Below, one piece after another: positions 27,485-35,238 of a stretch of DNA of 64,000 bases (positions are counted from its first letter, which is position 1; the number at the start of each line of letters is the position of its first letter). A program made the position numbers and the translations under genes. The stretch comes from Nocardia tengchongensis (GTDB lineage Bacteria > Actinomycetota > Actinomycetes > Mycobacteriales > Mycobacteriaceae): positions 7,688,001-7,752,000 of the forward strand of contig NZ_CP074371.1 in assembly GCF_018362975.1 (NCBI RefSeq). The letters are read 5' to 3'. The notes under the pieces are model-generated. The model was not told the DNA's origin and did not search any database. It saw nothing but the letters and a program-made list of their open reading frames with translations.

Positions 27485-28234
27485 ATGAACGGAATTCGCG
27501 CCGGACCCGCCGCGCGCCACCCGCCGAACCACCCCCGGACCGCTCCCCTGACCCGGGCCGCGATGCTGACCGCCGCACTCGAGATCATCGACCAGGACAG
27601 CGTCGACCAGCTCTCGATGCGCCGCCTCGGGCAGGCGCTCGGACGCGACCCGATGGTCCTCTACCGGCACGCCGCGAACAAGGCCGCACTGCTGGAGGGA
27701 GTCGCCGAGCTCGTGCTCGCGCAGCTCACCGTCGATCCCGCCGATACCGACTGGCGCCACCAGTTACGCGAAATCGCACGCGATTACCGCAAAGTCGCCG
27801 TGGCACACCCGAATACGGTGGCACTGCTGGTCACCTTGCCCCTGGCCACCCCGCTGGCCCTGCGCCCCCTCGGCACCCTGCGACCGCTGGAACACATCCT
27901 CGACCTGCTGACCCGAGCCGACTTCAGCGCCGCGGACGCGCTCCACATCTATCGCGCGTTGTTCGGCTTCCTGCACGGCCACATCCTCAACGAACTCCAG
28001 GAGCTCGTCGAGCACCCCGAGGAGACCGACGATGTGCTGCGCCTGGGCCTGCATCATCTCCCGATCGGCGAGTTCCCCCTGCTGCGCGGTCTCGCCACGG
28101 ATCTGGCCGCCTACGACGGCGCGACCGAGCTGGAACGCGGCCTCGACATCCTGCTCAGCGGCCTCACCACCACCATGACCACGGCCGCGGCACGGCCGGG
28201 AAAGAGAAGCGACGATCATGACGCCACGACCTGA
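27485..28234 (+). CDS. TetR family regulator (paralogue 1)
   Basis: 249 residues from ATG 27485, directly after GGAGGAATC. HTH: RAAMLTAALEIIDQDSVDQL then MRRLGQALGRDPMVLYRHAA. The C-terminal domain (TetR_C type, LHIYRALFGFLHGHILNELQ, EETDDVLRLGLHHLP) is closely similar to that of the regulator at 28639-29374, so the two arose by duplication. It is the probable repressor at the GTCTAC-N3-GTAGAC sites and controls the divergent desaturase and itself. It overlaps the DUF5994 gene by 17 bases, so both are on one transcript. Confidence 0.93.
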   Translation: MNGIRAGPAARHPPNHPRTAPLTRAAMLTAALEIIDQDSVDQLSMRRLGQALGRDPMVLYRHAANKAALLEGVAELVLAQLTVDPADTDWRHQLREIARDYRKVAVAHPNTVALLVTLPLATPLALRPLGTLRPLEHILDLLTRADFSAADALHIYRALFGFLHGHILNELQELVEHPEETDDVLRLGLHHLPIGEFPLLRGLATDLAAYDGATELERGLDILLSGLTTTMTTAAARPGKRSDDHDATT

Positions 28235-28631
28235 CACCATCCCTATGAGCACTCGGCCAGCCTCGGCTCACCGGCTTCGGCTCGCGCTCGACGCCGCCGC
28301 CACCGCACCCGTCAACGGATTCTGGTGGCCGTACAGCCGCGGCCTCACCGCGGAACTTCCCGAGGCGCTCGCGATGCTGACCCGCCAACTGGGCCCGATT
28401 CACCGCGTGATCTACCACCTCGACGAATGGGATGCCGCACCGAGAAACTTCGAAGTCGGCGGCCGGCAGGTGCGGCTCGACGGCTACCGGCACATGCCCG
28501 CCCGCATCGCCGAAGTCCACGGCGCCGAGATCGGCGCGCGGGTGACCCTGCGTCTCATCACCCCGGTCGACGATGCCGACCTGATCGACGCGCAACAACG
28601 TTGGGAGTCCGAGGGCGGTGCGGCGGCCTAG
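28218..28631 (+). CDS. DUF5994-like protein (copy 1)
   Basis: 137 residues from ATG 28218, overlapping the tetR end (a start at 28245 is also possible). Conserved features: NGFWWPYSRGLTAELPEALA, LGPIHRVIYHLDEWDAAPRN, VRLDGYRHM. The same WWP...L..EL and RV.Y....W pattern occurs in two more proteins in this locus. The family is small, cytosolic and of unknown function. Cotranscription with the TetR gene suggests a role in the response this regulator senses. Confidence 0.85.
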   Translation: MTPRPDTIPMSTRPASAHRLRLALDAAATAPVNGFWWPYSRGLTAELPEALAMLTRQLGPIHRVIYHLDEWDAAPRNFEVGGRQVRLDGYRHMPARIAEVHGAEIGARVTLRLITPVDDADLIDAQQRWESEGGAAA

Positions 28632-28638
28632 TCGCGGA

Positions 28639-29374
28639 TCACCGTGCGGGATCGGGCAGCGTCGCGGTGAGACCGGTCAGCAGAATGTCCAGGCCGCGTT
28701 CGAGTTCCGCGGCGCCGTCGTAGGCGGCCAGGACCGGCGCGAGTTTCCGCACCAGCGGAAACTCGTCGATCGGCAGCCGATACAACCCGAGCCGCAGCAC
28801 CTCGTCGGTTTCCTCGGGACGCTCCACGATCTCCTGCAGCTCGTTGAGCACATGCCCGTAGAGGAACCCGAACAGCGCGCGGTAGACATGCAACGCGGCC
28901 TCACCGGAAAACCCTGCCCGGGTGGAGCAATTCGAGGACGTCCTCCAGCGGGCGCACCACCGCGGGCGGGCGCAGCCCCAGCGGCGTGGCCAGTGGCCGG
29001 GTCACCAGCAGCGGCACCACCCGTGGATGGGCAAGCGCCAGCCGCCGGAAATCCCTTGCGACCGAACGCAATTGACCGATCCAATCGGCGTCGGTGACAT
29101 CGATCGACAGCTGCTCGAACACCAGCTCGGCGACGCCGTCGAGCACCGCGGCCTTGTTCTCCACATGCCGGTAGATGACCATTGGATCCCGACCCACGGC
29201 TTCGGCCAGCCGCCGCATCGACAAGCCGTCGACGCCCTCGCGGTCGATCAGCTCGAGCGCCGCGGCCAGCACCACGGCCCTGGTCACCGGGCCCTCACCG
29301 CGCGCGCCGACGCCGGGGTCGGACCGCCGGTTGACGGCTCGGCCGCGCCCGCGACCGGCAGGGCGTTCGACCAT
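28639..29374 (-). pseudogene. TetR family regulator (paralogue 2), frameshifted
   Basis: ATG 29374 follows GGAGG. HTH LSMRRLAEAVGRDPMVIYRH and the middle (PLLVTRPLATPLGLRPP) match the TetR gene at 27485 closely. After LEDVLELLH the frame runs to a false stop near 28901, and the family sequence resumes one frame over as LHVYRALFGFLYGHVLNELQ to the stop at 28639. Removing one C from the CCCGGG at 28917-28922 restores the frame (LLHRAGFSGEAALHVYR). It ends 8 bases from the convergent DUF5994 gene. Confidence 0.8.
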
Positions 29375-29419
29375 GCGGGAGATCCTCCGTTCCCATCGGA
29401 CCTTCCGATGACTTTGATC

Positions 29420-29438
29420 GTAGACATACGCCGTTGAC
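29420..29438. promoter_or_regulatory. Degenerate GTCTAC-type site before tetR paralogue 2
   Basis: Read on the minus strand, GTCAACGGCGTATGTCTAC (29438-29420) contains one intact GTCTAC half and a GTCAAC-N3-GTA variant of the palindrome. It lies about 46 bases before the regulator start. A weaker copy of the local operator is plausible. Confidence 0.4.
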
Positions 29439-29527
29439 ATCGGAGCGCGACTCGCGACTACCCTGGGGCGTCCGGGCTCGGCCGGCCTGCCTCCGCAGAG
29501 GTGCGGTCCGGGCAACCGGCAGCGAAA

Positions 29528-29974
29528 CTACCGATCGTTGGCCGGATGAAGCTGCGCCGCCTGCCGCATCTGTTCGTCGGCCTCGTGGACCGGGGTGTCG
29601 AACGGGATGACGAGAAGGGTCAATCTGCCGCCGTCGGTTCCCATCAGTCGCATGACGGCGGGCGGCTGACCGAGACCGGGACCGAGCAGCTCGACACCGT
29701 CGGCGCCATCGATGCCGCGCTGGGCCAGACTCTTCGCGTTCCAGTCGAATCCGATGCGGGCTATCGGCCCCATCCGCGGAGTGACGGCGCTGATCAGGTC
29801 GTGCAGTTCGGCCGTGAGGTTGGCCGTCCAGGGCCACCAGGCGCCGTCGACGTCGCCGGTTCCGACGCCGCGCTCGTGCAACAGCAGCCGCGGCGTCCGG
29901 GTCGGAGCCGGGAAAGGCTGGGTGCGATCGGAGATCGGACCGGCGAACACGCGTCCCGCACTGAACTGAGGCAT
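29528..29974 (-). CDS. DUF5994-like protein (copy 3)
   Basis: 148 residues from ATG 29974, one base after the stop of the preceding DUF5994 gene, so it is the third gene of the slipin operon. Family features: GDVDGAWWPWTANLTAELHD, MGPIARIGFDWN, LTLLVIPFDTPV. It has an extra N-terminus of about 30 residues (PAPTRTPRLLLHERG). It is divergent in sequence from copy 1 but keeps the DGAWWP motif. Function unknown. Confidence 0.82.
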   Translation of the reverse strand: MPQFSAGRVFAGPISDRTQPFPAPTRTPRLLLHERGVGTGDVDGAWWPWTANLTAELHDLISAVTPRMGPIARIGFDWNAKSLAQRGIDGADGVELLGPGLGQPPAVMRLMGTDGGRLTLLVIPFDTPVHEADEQMRQAAQLHPANDR

Positions 29975-29975
29975 G

Positions 29976-30398
29976 TCAGACCCCCGAGCTCAGCAGGGTC
30001 GCGCGAGCGAGATTGCGGTCGGTGGCCGAGGTGATGACGCGCAGCACGATCATGCCGCCGCCGCTGCCGAACACGTAGAGCGTGTTGCCGAGTTCGAATC
30101 GGTGGGCATCGAGCTCCACCACGCGATTCCCGACCACGAGCCGACCGGGGGTCCGCGACCAGCTGATGCGGTCGTAGACCACGCGCCGAGCCGGACCCAC
30201 CCTGCTCGCCAGCGTGATCAGCAGACCCGGCAATTCCTCGACGAGGTCAGAGGATCGAGGCCACCACGTGCCATCGATGTAGCCGTCGCTATCCCCCCGC
30301 GGCTTCAGCTGCAAGCGAGGCGCGCGACCGGGTGGACCCTGACCTACGAACGAATGGCCGTGGCCGAACCTCCGCAGGACACCTTCGAAGATGATCAT
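29976..30398 (-). CDS. DUF5994-like protein (copy 2)
   Basis: 140 residues. Its ATG (30398) overlaps the slipin stop (ATGA), so translation is coupled. It contains DGTWWPRSSDLVEELPGLL, VGPARRVVYDRISW, NRVVELDAHRFELGNTLYVF, the same pattern as copies 1 and 3. Tight coupling to a membrane slipin suggests it acts at, or is regulated with, membrane microdomains; this is inference from operon structure. Confidence 0.85.
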   Translation of the reverse strand: MIIFEGVLRRFGHGHSFVGQGPPGRAPRLQLKPRGDSDGYIDGTWWPRSSDLVEELPGLLITLASRVGPARRVVYDRISWSRTPGRLVVGNRVVELDAHRFELGNTLYVFGSGGGMIVLRVITSATDRNLARATLLSSGV

Positions 30399-31210
30399 GA
30401 GTAGACACCTGCTTCCGGGATAGGCGCGGCATGCAGTGCCGCGGAGGCGTTTTCGCGCGCCAGGAACGCGCTGATCTCACCGATCGCGCTCATCAGCGGG
30501 GCCGGGAAGACCACGGTCGTGTTCTTGTCGACGCCCAGTTCGATCAGGGTCTGCAGATTGCGCAATTGCAGCGCCAGCGGGTGCGCCATCATGGTGTCCG
30601 AGGCGTCGCCGAGCGCGGCGGCGGCCAGCGATTCACCTTCGGCCGCAATGATTTTCGCCCGCTTCTCACGCTCGGCCTCGGCCTGGCGGGCCATCGCCCG
30701 CTGCATGCTCAACGGCAGCTGGATGTCCTTGAGCTCGACCAGCGTGACTTCGACACCCCACTCCAGGGTGGTGACATCGAGGATCCGGCGAATGTCGATA
30801 TTGATGGTGTCGGTCTCGGCCAGCGCCTGATCCAGCGTGTGCCGGCCGACCACCTTGCGCAGCGTGGTCTGGGCGATCTGATCGATCGCCGAATACACGT
30901 TCTCGATGGCGACGACCGATTTCTCGGCATCGACGACCCGGAAGTAGGCGACAGCGGAGATATCGACGCTGACATTGTCGCGGGTGATGATGCCCTGCGA
31001 CTGGATCGGCATGGTGACGATGCGCATCGACACCCGGCGCAGGCGGTCGATGACCGGGACGATGAAGTTCAGCCCCGGTTGGCGGACCGCGACCACGCGT
31101 CCGAGCCGGAACAGCACGCCCCGCTCATACTGCGTCACGATCCGGATCGACAGCGCCGCCACGATCAGGACAACCACGAGCACGATAATCAGAACACCGA
31201 GCGCATTCAC
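30395..31210 (-). CDS. Slipin (stomatin-like SPFH/Band 7 protein)
   Basis: 271 residues. One N-terminal membrane anchor (ALGVLIIVLVVVLIVAALSI) is followed by the SPFH domain: TQYERGVLFRLGRVVAVRQP, GLNFIVPVIDRLRRVSMRIV, GVEVTLVELKDIQLPLSMQR, then the coiled coil AMARQAEAEREKRAKIIAAE. Slipins form oligomers in membrane microdomains and act in membrane quality control. Bacterial slipins usually have an NfeD partner protease-like protein; none is next to this one, and two DUF5994 genes occupy that place. A GTCTAC-type operator at 31270-31284 lies 60 bases upstream. Confidence 0.93.
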   Translation of the reverse strand: MNALGVLIIVLVVVLIVAALSIRIVTQYERGVLFRLGRVVAVRQPGLNFIVPVIDRLRRVSMRIVTMPIQSQGIITRDNVSVDISAVAYFRVVDAEKSVVAIENVYSAIDQIAQTTLRKVVGRHTLDQALAETDTINIDIRRILDVTTLEWGVEVTLVELKDIQLPLSMQRAMARQAEAEREKRAKIIAAEGESLAAAALGDASDTMMAHPLALQLRNLQTLIELGVDKNTTVVFPAPLMSAIGEISAFLARENASAALHAAPIPEAGVYS

Positions 31211-31269
31211 GGCTCCTCCTCACGATTGTGAGAGCCATACCCCCAGCGTAGGCCGCTTCTACGCTGGGT

Positions 31270-31284
31270 GTCTACAACGTAGTA
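31270..31284. promoter_or_regulatory. GTCTAC-type operator upstream of slipin operon
   Basis: GTCTACAACGTAGTA matches GTCTAC-N3-GTAGAC at ten of twelve arm positions, and lies 60 bases before the slipin start. On the plus strand an ATG at 31330 opens MKREVSTALDITVHADSV with coding-like third positions, but it then runs antisense to the 48-residue gene; it may be a gene remnant. Confidence 0.65.
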
Positions 31285-31411
31285 TTACGGGGTTGACACT
31301 TACCGCCGCTCCATCGGAAGGCTTCCCCATGAAGCGCGAGGTCTCCACCGCTCTCGACATCACCGTGCACGCCGACTCCGTGCGGTATCCCGGCAGGCGT
31401 CGAATTTTCGG

Positions 31412-31558
31412 TCAGCGAATTCGCTCGGGAATGGTGTCCAGAGCCCGCAGCACCCGCACCGCGAGTGCGGTCGCGGCTGCGTCGTCGAGTTCCGCGCATT
31501 CGCGTACGACGTCGCGCACCCGGATCACTCGTCGCTCGTAGGGGGTTTCGATCGTCAT
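31412..31558 (-). CDS. Small 48-residue protein (DUF6307-like)
   Basis: ATG 31558 (MTIETPYERRVIRVRDVVRE) to TGA 31412, with GAGGAG six bases upstream. An in-frame ATG at 31585, also preceded by GAGG, would add MSLRAEEHE. The sequence is amphipathic and helical, ending ATALAVRVLRALDTIPERIR. The YERRV...V...LALDTIPERIR pattern resembles the short actinobacterial DUF6307 proteins (recognition is tentative). A perfect GTCTAC-N3-GTAGAC palindrome lies 35-62 bases upstream, so it belongs to the same regulon as the desaturase. Function unknown. Confidence 0.7.
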   Translation of the reverse strand: MTIETPYERRVIRVRDVVRECAELDDAAATALAVRVLRALDTIPERIR

Positions 31559-31619
31559 TTCATGCTCCTCGGCCCGCAGGCTCATTCGCACCTCGAATAG
31601 ACGCTCGACTCAGCCTGCT

Positions 31620-31634
31620 GTCTACAGTGTAGAC
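31620..31634. promoter_or_regulatory. GTCTAC-N3-GTAGAC operator upstream of small protein
   Basis: GTCTACAGTGTAGAC is a perfect six-base-arm palindrome, the best copy in the window. It is 35 bases upstream of the longer start of the 48-residue protein and 73 bases downstream of the thioesterase stop. Confidence 0.8.
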
Positions 31635-31706
31635 CTACGGTGCATTCAACGGGCGCGCAGACGCCGCTGCGACCAGGCGGCTCAGCGGCGATGCGGCCGG
31701 AAAAGG

Positions 31707-32528
31707 TCAGTTCGCGGAGACCGGGAGGTTCTCGCGTTCGGCGAAGGCGGCCATGTCGACCTGGCGGCGGGCGTTCGACAATGCGGTGATGGTGGACAGG
31801 CCCAGGGCGCCGGCGCGGTCGTAGAGGGTTGCGGTGGAGACGGCGATGCCGTTCGCGGAGACGTGATCGCGGGCCTGCAAGCCCAGCTCCGGACCTTCGG
31901 GCAGGCGGGAGAGGTTCAGGGTGACGTCGGTGTTGATGTAGCCGACGCCCGCGGTGCCCCAGTTGCAGACCAGGTTGGTGGTGTCGGCGACGAAGGCCGC
32001 GCGTTCGAACGGGGTGATGGGCGTGCCCTCGATGAGGGTCGGGACGTTGTTCCAGGCGGCCTTGCGGTGCGCGTTGACGCCGGAGGCGAAATCGTGGGTC
32101 CAGTCCAACTCGCCCGACTTGAACAGCGGCGGAGCGCCTTCGGGGCGGTCGAGGCGGGTGTCGGGGATCGGCAGGTCGTGGGTGGGCTGCCAGATCTCCC
32201 CGGGCGGCTCGGCGGAGGCGATCAGGAATTGGACGGTGGCGCGGGCGCGGACCCGGTCGTGCTGGACGATCGAGGCGTCGGCCACTCGAATGCGGTTGCC
32301 GTCGCGGACGATCGAGCTGCGCAGTTCGATCGGCTCGTTCAGGATCGGGCTGAACATGTCCACGGTGAAGCGGGCGGGCACGAACTGCGGCCCGGGACTG
32401 TGGGTTTCGAGTTCGTGGGCCAGCAGCCCGCACACCGCGGTGCCCGCCAGCTGCTCGGAAGACCAGGCGCTGACCGCCATGCGGGTCGCCGTATAGCGAC
32501 CGTCCTCATGGGTGAAGAACGCGGTCAT
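31707..32528 (-). CDS. Acyl-CoA thioesterase family protein (double hotdog)
   Basis: 273 residues, the size of the two-hotdog thioesterase-like family of actinobacteria. Seen: WSSEQLAGTAVCGLLAHELE, FVPARFTVDMFSPILNEPIE, VADASIVQHDRVRARATVQF, WGTAGVGYINTDVTLNLSRL, SANGIAVSTATLYDRAGALG. It probably hydrolyses or binds acyl-CoA. It appears monocistronic; the cupin gene lies 95 bases upstream on the same strand. Confidence 0.88.
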   Translation of the reverse strand: MTAFFTHEDGRYTATRMAVSAWSSEQLAGTAVCGLLAHELETHSPGPQFVPARFTVDMFSPILNEPIELRSSIVRDGNRIRVADASIVQHDRVRARATVQFLIASAEPPGEIWQPTHDLPIPDTRLDRPEGAPPLFKSGELDWTHDFASGVNAHRKAAWNNVPTLIEGTPITPFERAAFVADTTNLVCNWGTAGVGYINTDVTLNLSRLPEGPELGLQARDHVSANGIAVSTATLYDRAGALGLSTITALSNARRQVDMAAFAERENLPVSAN

Positions 32529-32623
32529 GATGCCTCCCCGGCCTGGTGATGATCTTCCAAATTAGAACACGTGTCAGAAACGTGAGGGAAGGCGCACGTC
32601 CCGATCACCGGACAGTGTGGCGA

Positions 32624-32998
32624 TCAGTTCACCCAGGGCGGGTTCACCACGGTGCCGTCGAGCAGTTCACCGGTGAAGCCGACCGGGGCGCTGACCAGCA
32701 CCTCGGCGGGCCGGTCGGCCGGATTGGCCAGGCGGATGACCGATTTCGCCGGAGCCACCGCCGCATCGCCGGCGGCCAGGTCCGAGGACTCGCCCTCGAT
32801 GGTGATCGTGATCGAACCGGCGAGCACCACGAACGCCTCCTCGCGGTGGACGCGGTGCTCGACACCCAGAACGCGGGGGCCGATCTCGAGCCGCCAGACG
32901 CACAGCTCGCTGCTGCCGGCGCCGGGGCGGATCAAAGGGGTGAAACGGGAACCGTGCATCTCGTGGGGCTGGATATCGGCGGCGTGGACGACAGGCAT
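32624..32998 (-). CDS. Cupin-domain protein
   Basis: 124 residues from ATG 32998 (AAGGAG eight bases before). A single cupin barrel with motif 1 VEHRVHREEAFVVLAGSITI (His, His, Glu) and motif 2 DAAVAPAKSVIRLANPADRP, in which the usual His is replaced, so metal binding may be weak. The enzymatic role is unknown. It is divergent from a MarR gene, with two TTGAC palindromes between. Confidence 0.88.
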   Translation of the reverse strand: MPVVHAADIQPHEMHGSRFTPLIRPGAGSSELCVWRLEIGPRVLGVEHRVHREEAFVVLAGSITITIEGESSDLAAGDAAVAPAKSVIRLANPADRPAEVLVSAPVGFTGELLDGTVVNPPWVN

Positions 32999-33023
32999 TG
33001 CGCTCTCCTTTTGGTCAAGCAGA

Positions 33024-33060
33024 TTGACTATATAGTCAAGCTTGTTGACTTTTCTGTCAA
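33024..33060. promoter_or_regulatory. Two MarR operators, cupin/marR promoter
   Basis: TTGACTATATAGTCAA (33024-33039) is a perfect 16-base palindrome. TTGACTTTTCTGTCAA (33045-33060) is a second copy with the same five-base arms, 21 bases further on, two helical turns away. The second ends 17 bases before the marR start. Confidence 0.85.
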
Positions 33061-33077
33061 GTGCCAAGATTCCAGAC

Positions 33078-33524
33078 ATGCCAGGACACGCACAGGACCT
33101 GCCGCTGCTACTGCTCGCGGCCGCCGCCGAGGTGACCGACGCCGTCCACAACGGGTGCGTGGCAGCCGGGTTCACCGACATCCGGCCCACCCACGGCTTC
33201 GCCTTCGTGCGCATGGCGCCCCACGGCGCGACGGCCGGGGAGATCGCCGAACACCTGGGCGTGACCAAACAAGCGGCCAGCCAACTGGTCGACGAGCTCG
33301 TCAAAAAGGGCTACGCGCAGCGCAATCCACACCCGACGGACGCACGCGCCAAACTCGTCACCCTGACCGAACGCGGCTGGGCCTGCACCCGCGCCGCCGA
33401 CGCCGCCCTGGCCCGATTCACCGAGCAGTGGGCGGCCAGACTCGGGACACCGGCGACGGTGCAGCTGCGCAACGCCCTCGCCCACGTCGTCACGCCGGGC
33501 CGCGTGCGCCCGTCGGGCTGGTGA
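33078..33524 (+). CDS. MarR family transcriptional regulator
   Basis: 148 residues from ATG 33078. Winged helix: ATAGEIAEHLGVTKQAASQL, VDELVKKGYAQRNPHPTDAR, AKLVTLTERGWACT. It should bind the two TTGAC-N6-GTCAA sites just upstream and control itself and the divergent cupin gene. The C-terminus (about 30 residues, RNALAHVVTPGRVRPSGW) is short for the family. Confidence 0.92.
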   Translation: MPGHAQDLPLLLLAAAAEVTDAVHNGCVAAGFTDIRPTHGFAFVRMAPHGATAGEIAEHLGVTKQAASQLVDELVKKGYAQRNPHPTDARAKLVTLTERGWACTRAADAALARFTEQWAARLGTPATVQLRNALAHVVTPGRVRPSGW

Positions 33525-33625
33525 CGAACGCTCCTACCGCACAGCTGATTTCAAACCAGGCCGAGCCGGCCGGATCCCGACCGCCAGGGCCGAATCACCC
33601 GTGCCCAGGCAGCCAGGGGGTCTGA

Positions 33626-34484
33626 TCACCCGAGTTCGAGGGTGGTCACGCCGAACACCCGCTCACGGTGGTGCTCGCGCACCGGTCCGGTGTACATGCG
33701 CGCGGTCTCGAAGCTCGGCGTCAGACCGGCCTCCTCCATCAGGCGCACCGCGGGCTCGTTGTCGAGCGGAACATCCACCGCCAGCGGCATTCCGGCGGCG
33801 TGGGCGGCCAGCGCCGCCAGCAGCTGGCGGGCGTCGGCGGGCGTGTCGGCGAACAGTGGTCCGACGCGCAGCGAATCCCGGGCCGGCCGCAGGACGGCGT
33901 AGCCGGTGAGGGAGCCGTCGACGATCCGTGCGAAGGTTCGATGCCCTGGTTCGGTGAGCCAGGCGTGCAGGAATTCGGGGCGATCGGCCGGATAGCACGC
34001 GGAGTCGTAGGGCAGCAGTTCCGCGGTGTCGGCCGGTGCGAGCGCGGTGACCGCGTCATCTGGCAGCGGCAGCCGCGGCACGCCGATGAATCGCGCGCTG
34101 CGATAGGCGAGTTCGAATCCGCTGCGCCGATAGTTGTCCTGCTGGCCGGGCACCCCGTCGAGCCCGACCACCCGGCCGCCCGCATGCTTCAACCCGGCTT
34201 CCCACGTGGCCAGCCCGAACCCGTGCCCTCGCAGATCCGGCCGCACCAGATAGAACCCCAGAAACGCGTACTCCGCACCGTAGTTGACCACCGACACCGC
34301 GGTGGCGGGCTCCCCGTTCACCCGCCCCAGCAGGAACCCGTCGGGATCCTGCGCGAAGTACGCGGTGGTATCCCGCTGCCCGGGGTTCCACCCCTCGGCG
34401 GCGGCCCACCCCACCACGGTCGCCCCACTCCCCCGGCGTCGCCCGGGAAATGACCAGATCATCGATGCGCGCGGTCTCCGGCAT
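33626..34484 (-). CDS. GNAT acetyltransferase (frameshift near N-terminus)
   Basis: The likely true start is ATG 34484 (MPETARIDDLVISRATPGEW); after about 20 residues an extra G in GGGG at 34423-34426 shifts the frame. The rest is intact in the other frame: TVVGWAAAEGWNPGQRD, GFYLVRPDLRGHGFGLATWE (acetyl-CoA loop RGHGFG), NYRRSGFELAYRS, then a second, degenerate GNAT-like half ending EEAGLTPSFETARMYTGP. Two-domain YitH-like acetyltransferases have this layout. The open frame that can be translated as given starts internally. The substrate is unknown. Confidence 0.8.
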
Positions 34485-34540
34485 GCGACCACGGTAGCCG
34501 CAAAAGCGCTGCTACTCGGCAGAATTCGCGGACCTCGCAC

Positions 34541-34850
34541 GGAGCAATGGCAGCGCGGCCTTCCCGCCGGCAGTGGCGCGCCGCCCAGCCACGCGATAGC
34601 CGCGACCCCGGTGCCAGCAGCACCCCGACCCGGTCACAGCAGCACCAACCCGGGCCGCAGCAGCGCTCATACCCCGCCCACAGCGGCACTCCCAGTCCAG
34701 CCAGGAGCGGCGGACGCACATCCGGCCATCGCTGCGCTCGGGGCAGGGCCGCAACGCCGTGAGCGGCCGGTGGGTGCGGGCCGGCGGTCCGGTAGGGTCG
34801 GTCGGGACATGGCCCGCGACCTGCGAGGTTGCGCGGAGTTCGAGGAAGAT
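34541..34850. other. Intergenic, no gene seen
   Basis: About 310 bases between the acetyltransferase and the 104-residue protein. Open frames here are Arg/Pro-rich, lack family features and have no ribosome-binding sites. Confidence 0.45.
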
Positions 34851-35165
34851 ATGGCCGACTACGCACATTCCGATCACGCCAGCCGCAGCCGGGAGGAGAA
34901 GGCGCGGCGACTGGCCGCGTATGTGTGGGCGCACGGGATCAGCGGGGCCGAACTGCTGGAGTTGCCGGTGGCGCAGCGGCGCAAGCTGGCGCGGGCAGCG
35001 GAGACGAATCCGCCCAGCACCGAGGAGACCTGGCAGGTGGTGGCCCGGCTGCTCGACGAGAAGGACGCGTGGGCGGCCCGCAATCCCGGCCATCCCGCGG
35101 CTGTGCGGGAGCGGCTGGACGAAAAGATCTTGTGGGTGAAACCGCCGGTCAAGCCGTGGGAGTAG
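34851..35165 (+). CDS. Conserved hypothetical protein, helical
   Basis: 104 residues from ATG 34851, six bases after GGAAG; ATG 34809 in frame is an alternative without a site. Sequence MADYAHSDHASRSREEKARR, YVWAHGISGAELLELPVAQR, ETWQVVARLLDEKDAWAARN, LDEKILWVKPPVKPW. It is charged, helical and soluble, with no recognised domain. Similar short proteins occur in nocardiae, but no role can be assigned. Confidence 0.75.
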   Translation: MADYAHSDHASRSREEKARRLAAYVWAHGISGAELLELPVAQRRKLARAAETNPPSTEETWQVVARLLDEKDAWAARNPGHPAAVRERLDEKILWVKPPVKPWE

Positions 35166-35238
35166 CGGGACGCACCGACTCGCGGCGGTAGGGCGTGGAC
35201 TCTTGACACCAAGAAATGAACCAGGGTTCACTGCTTGA

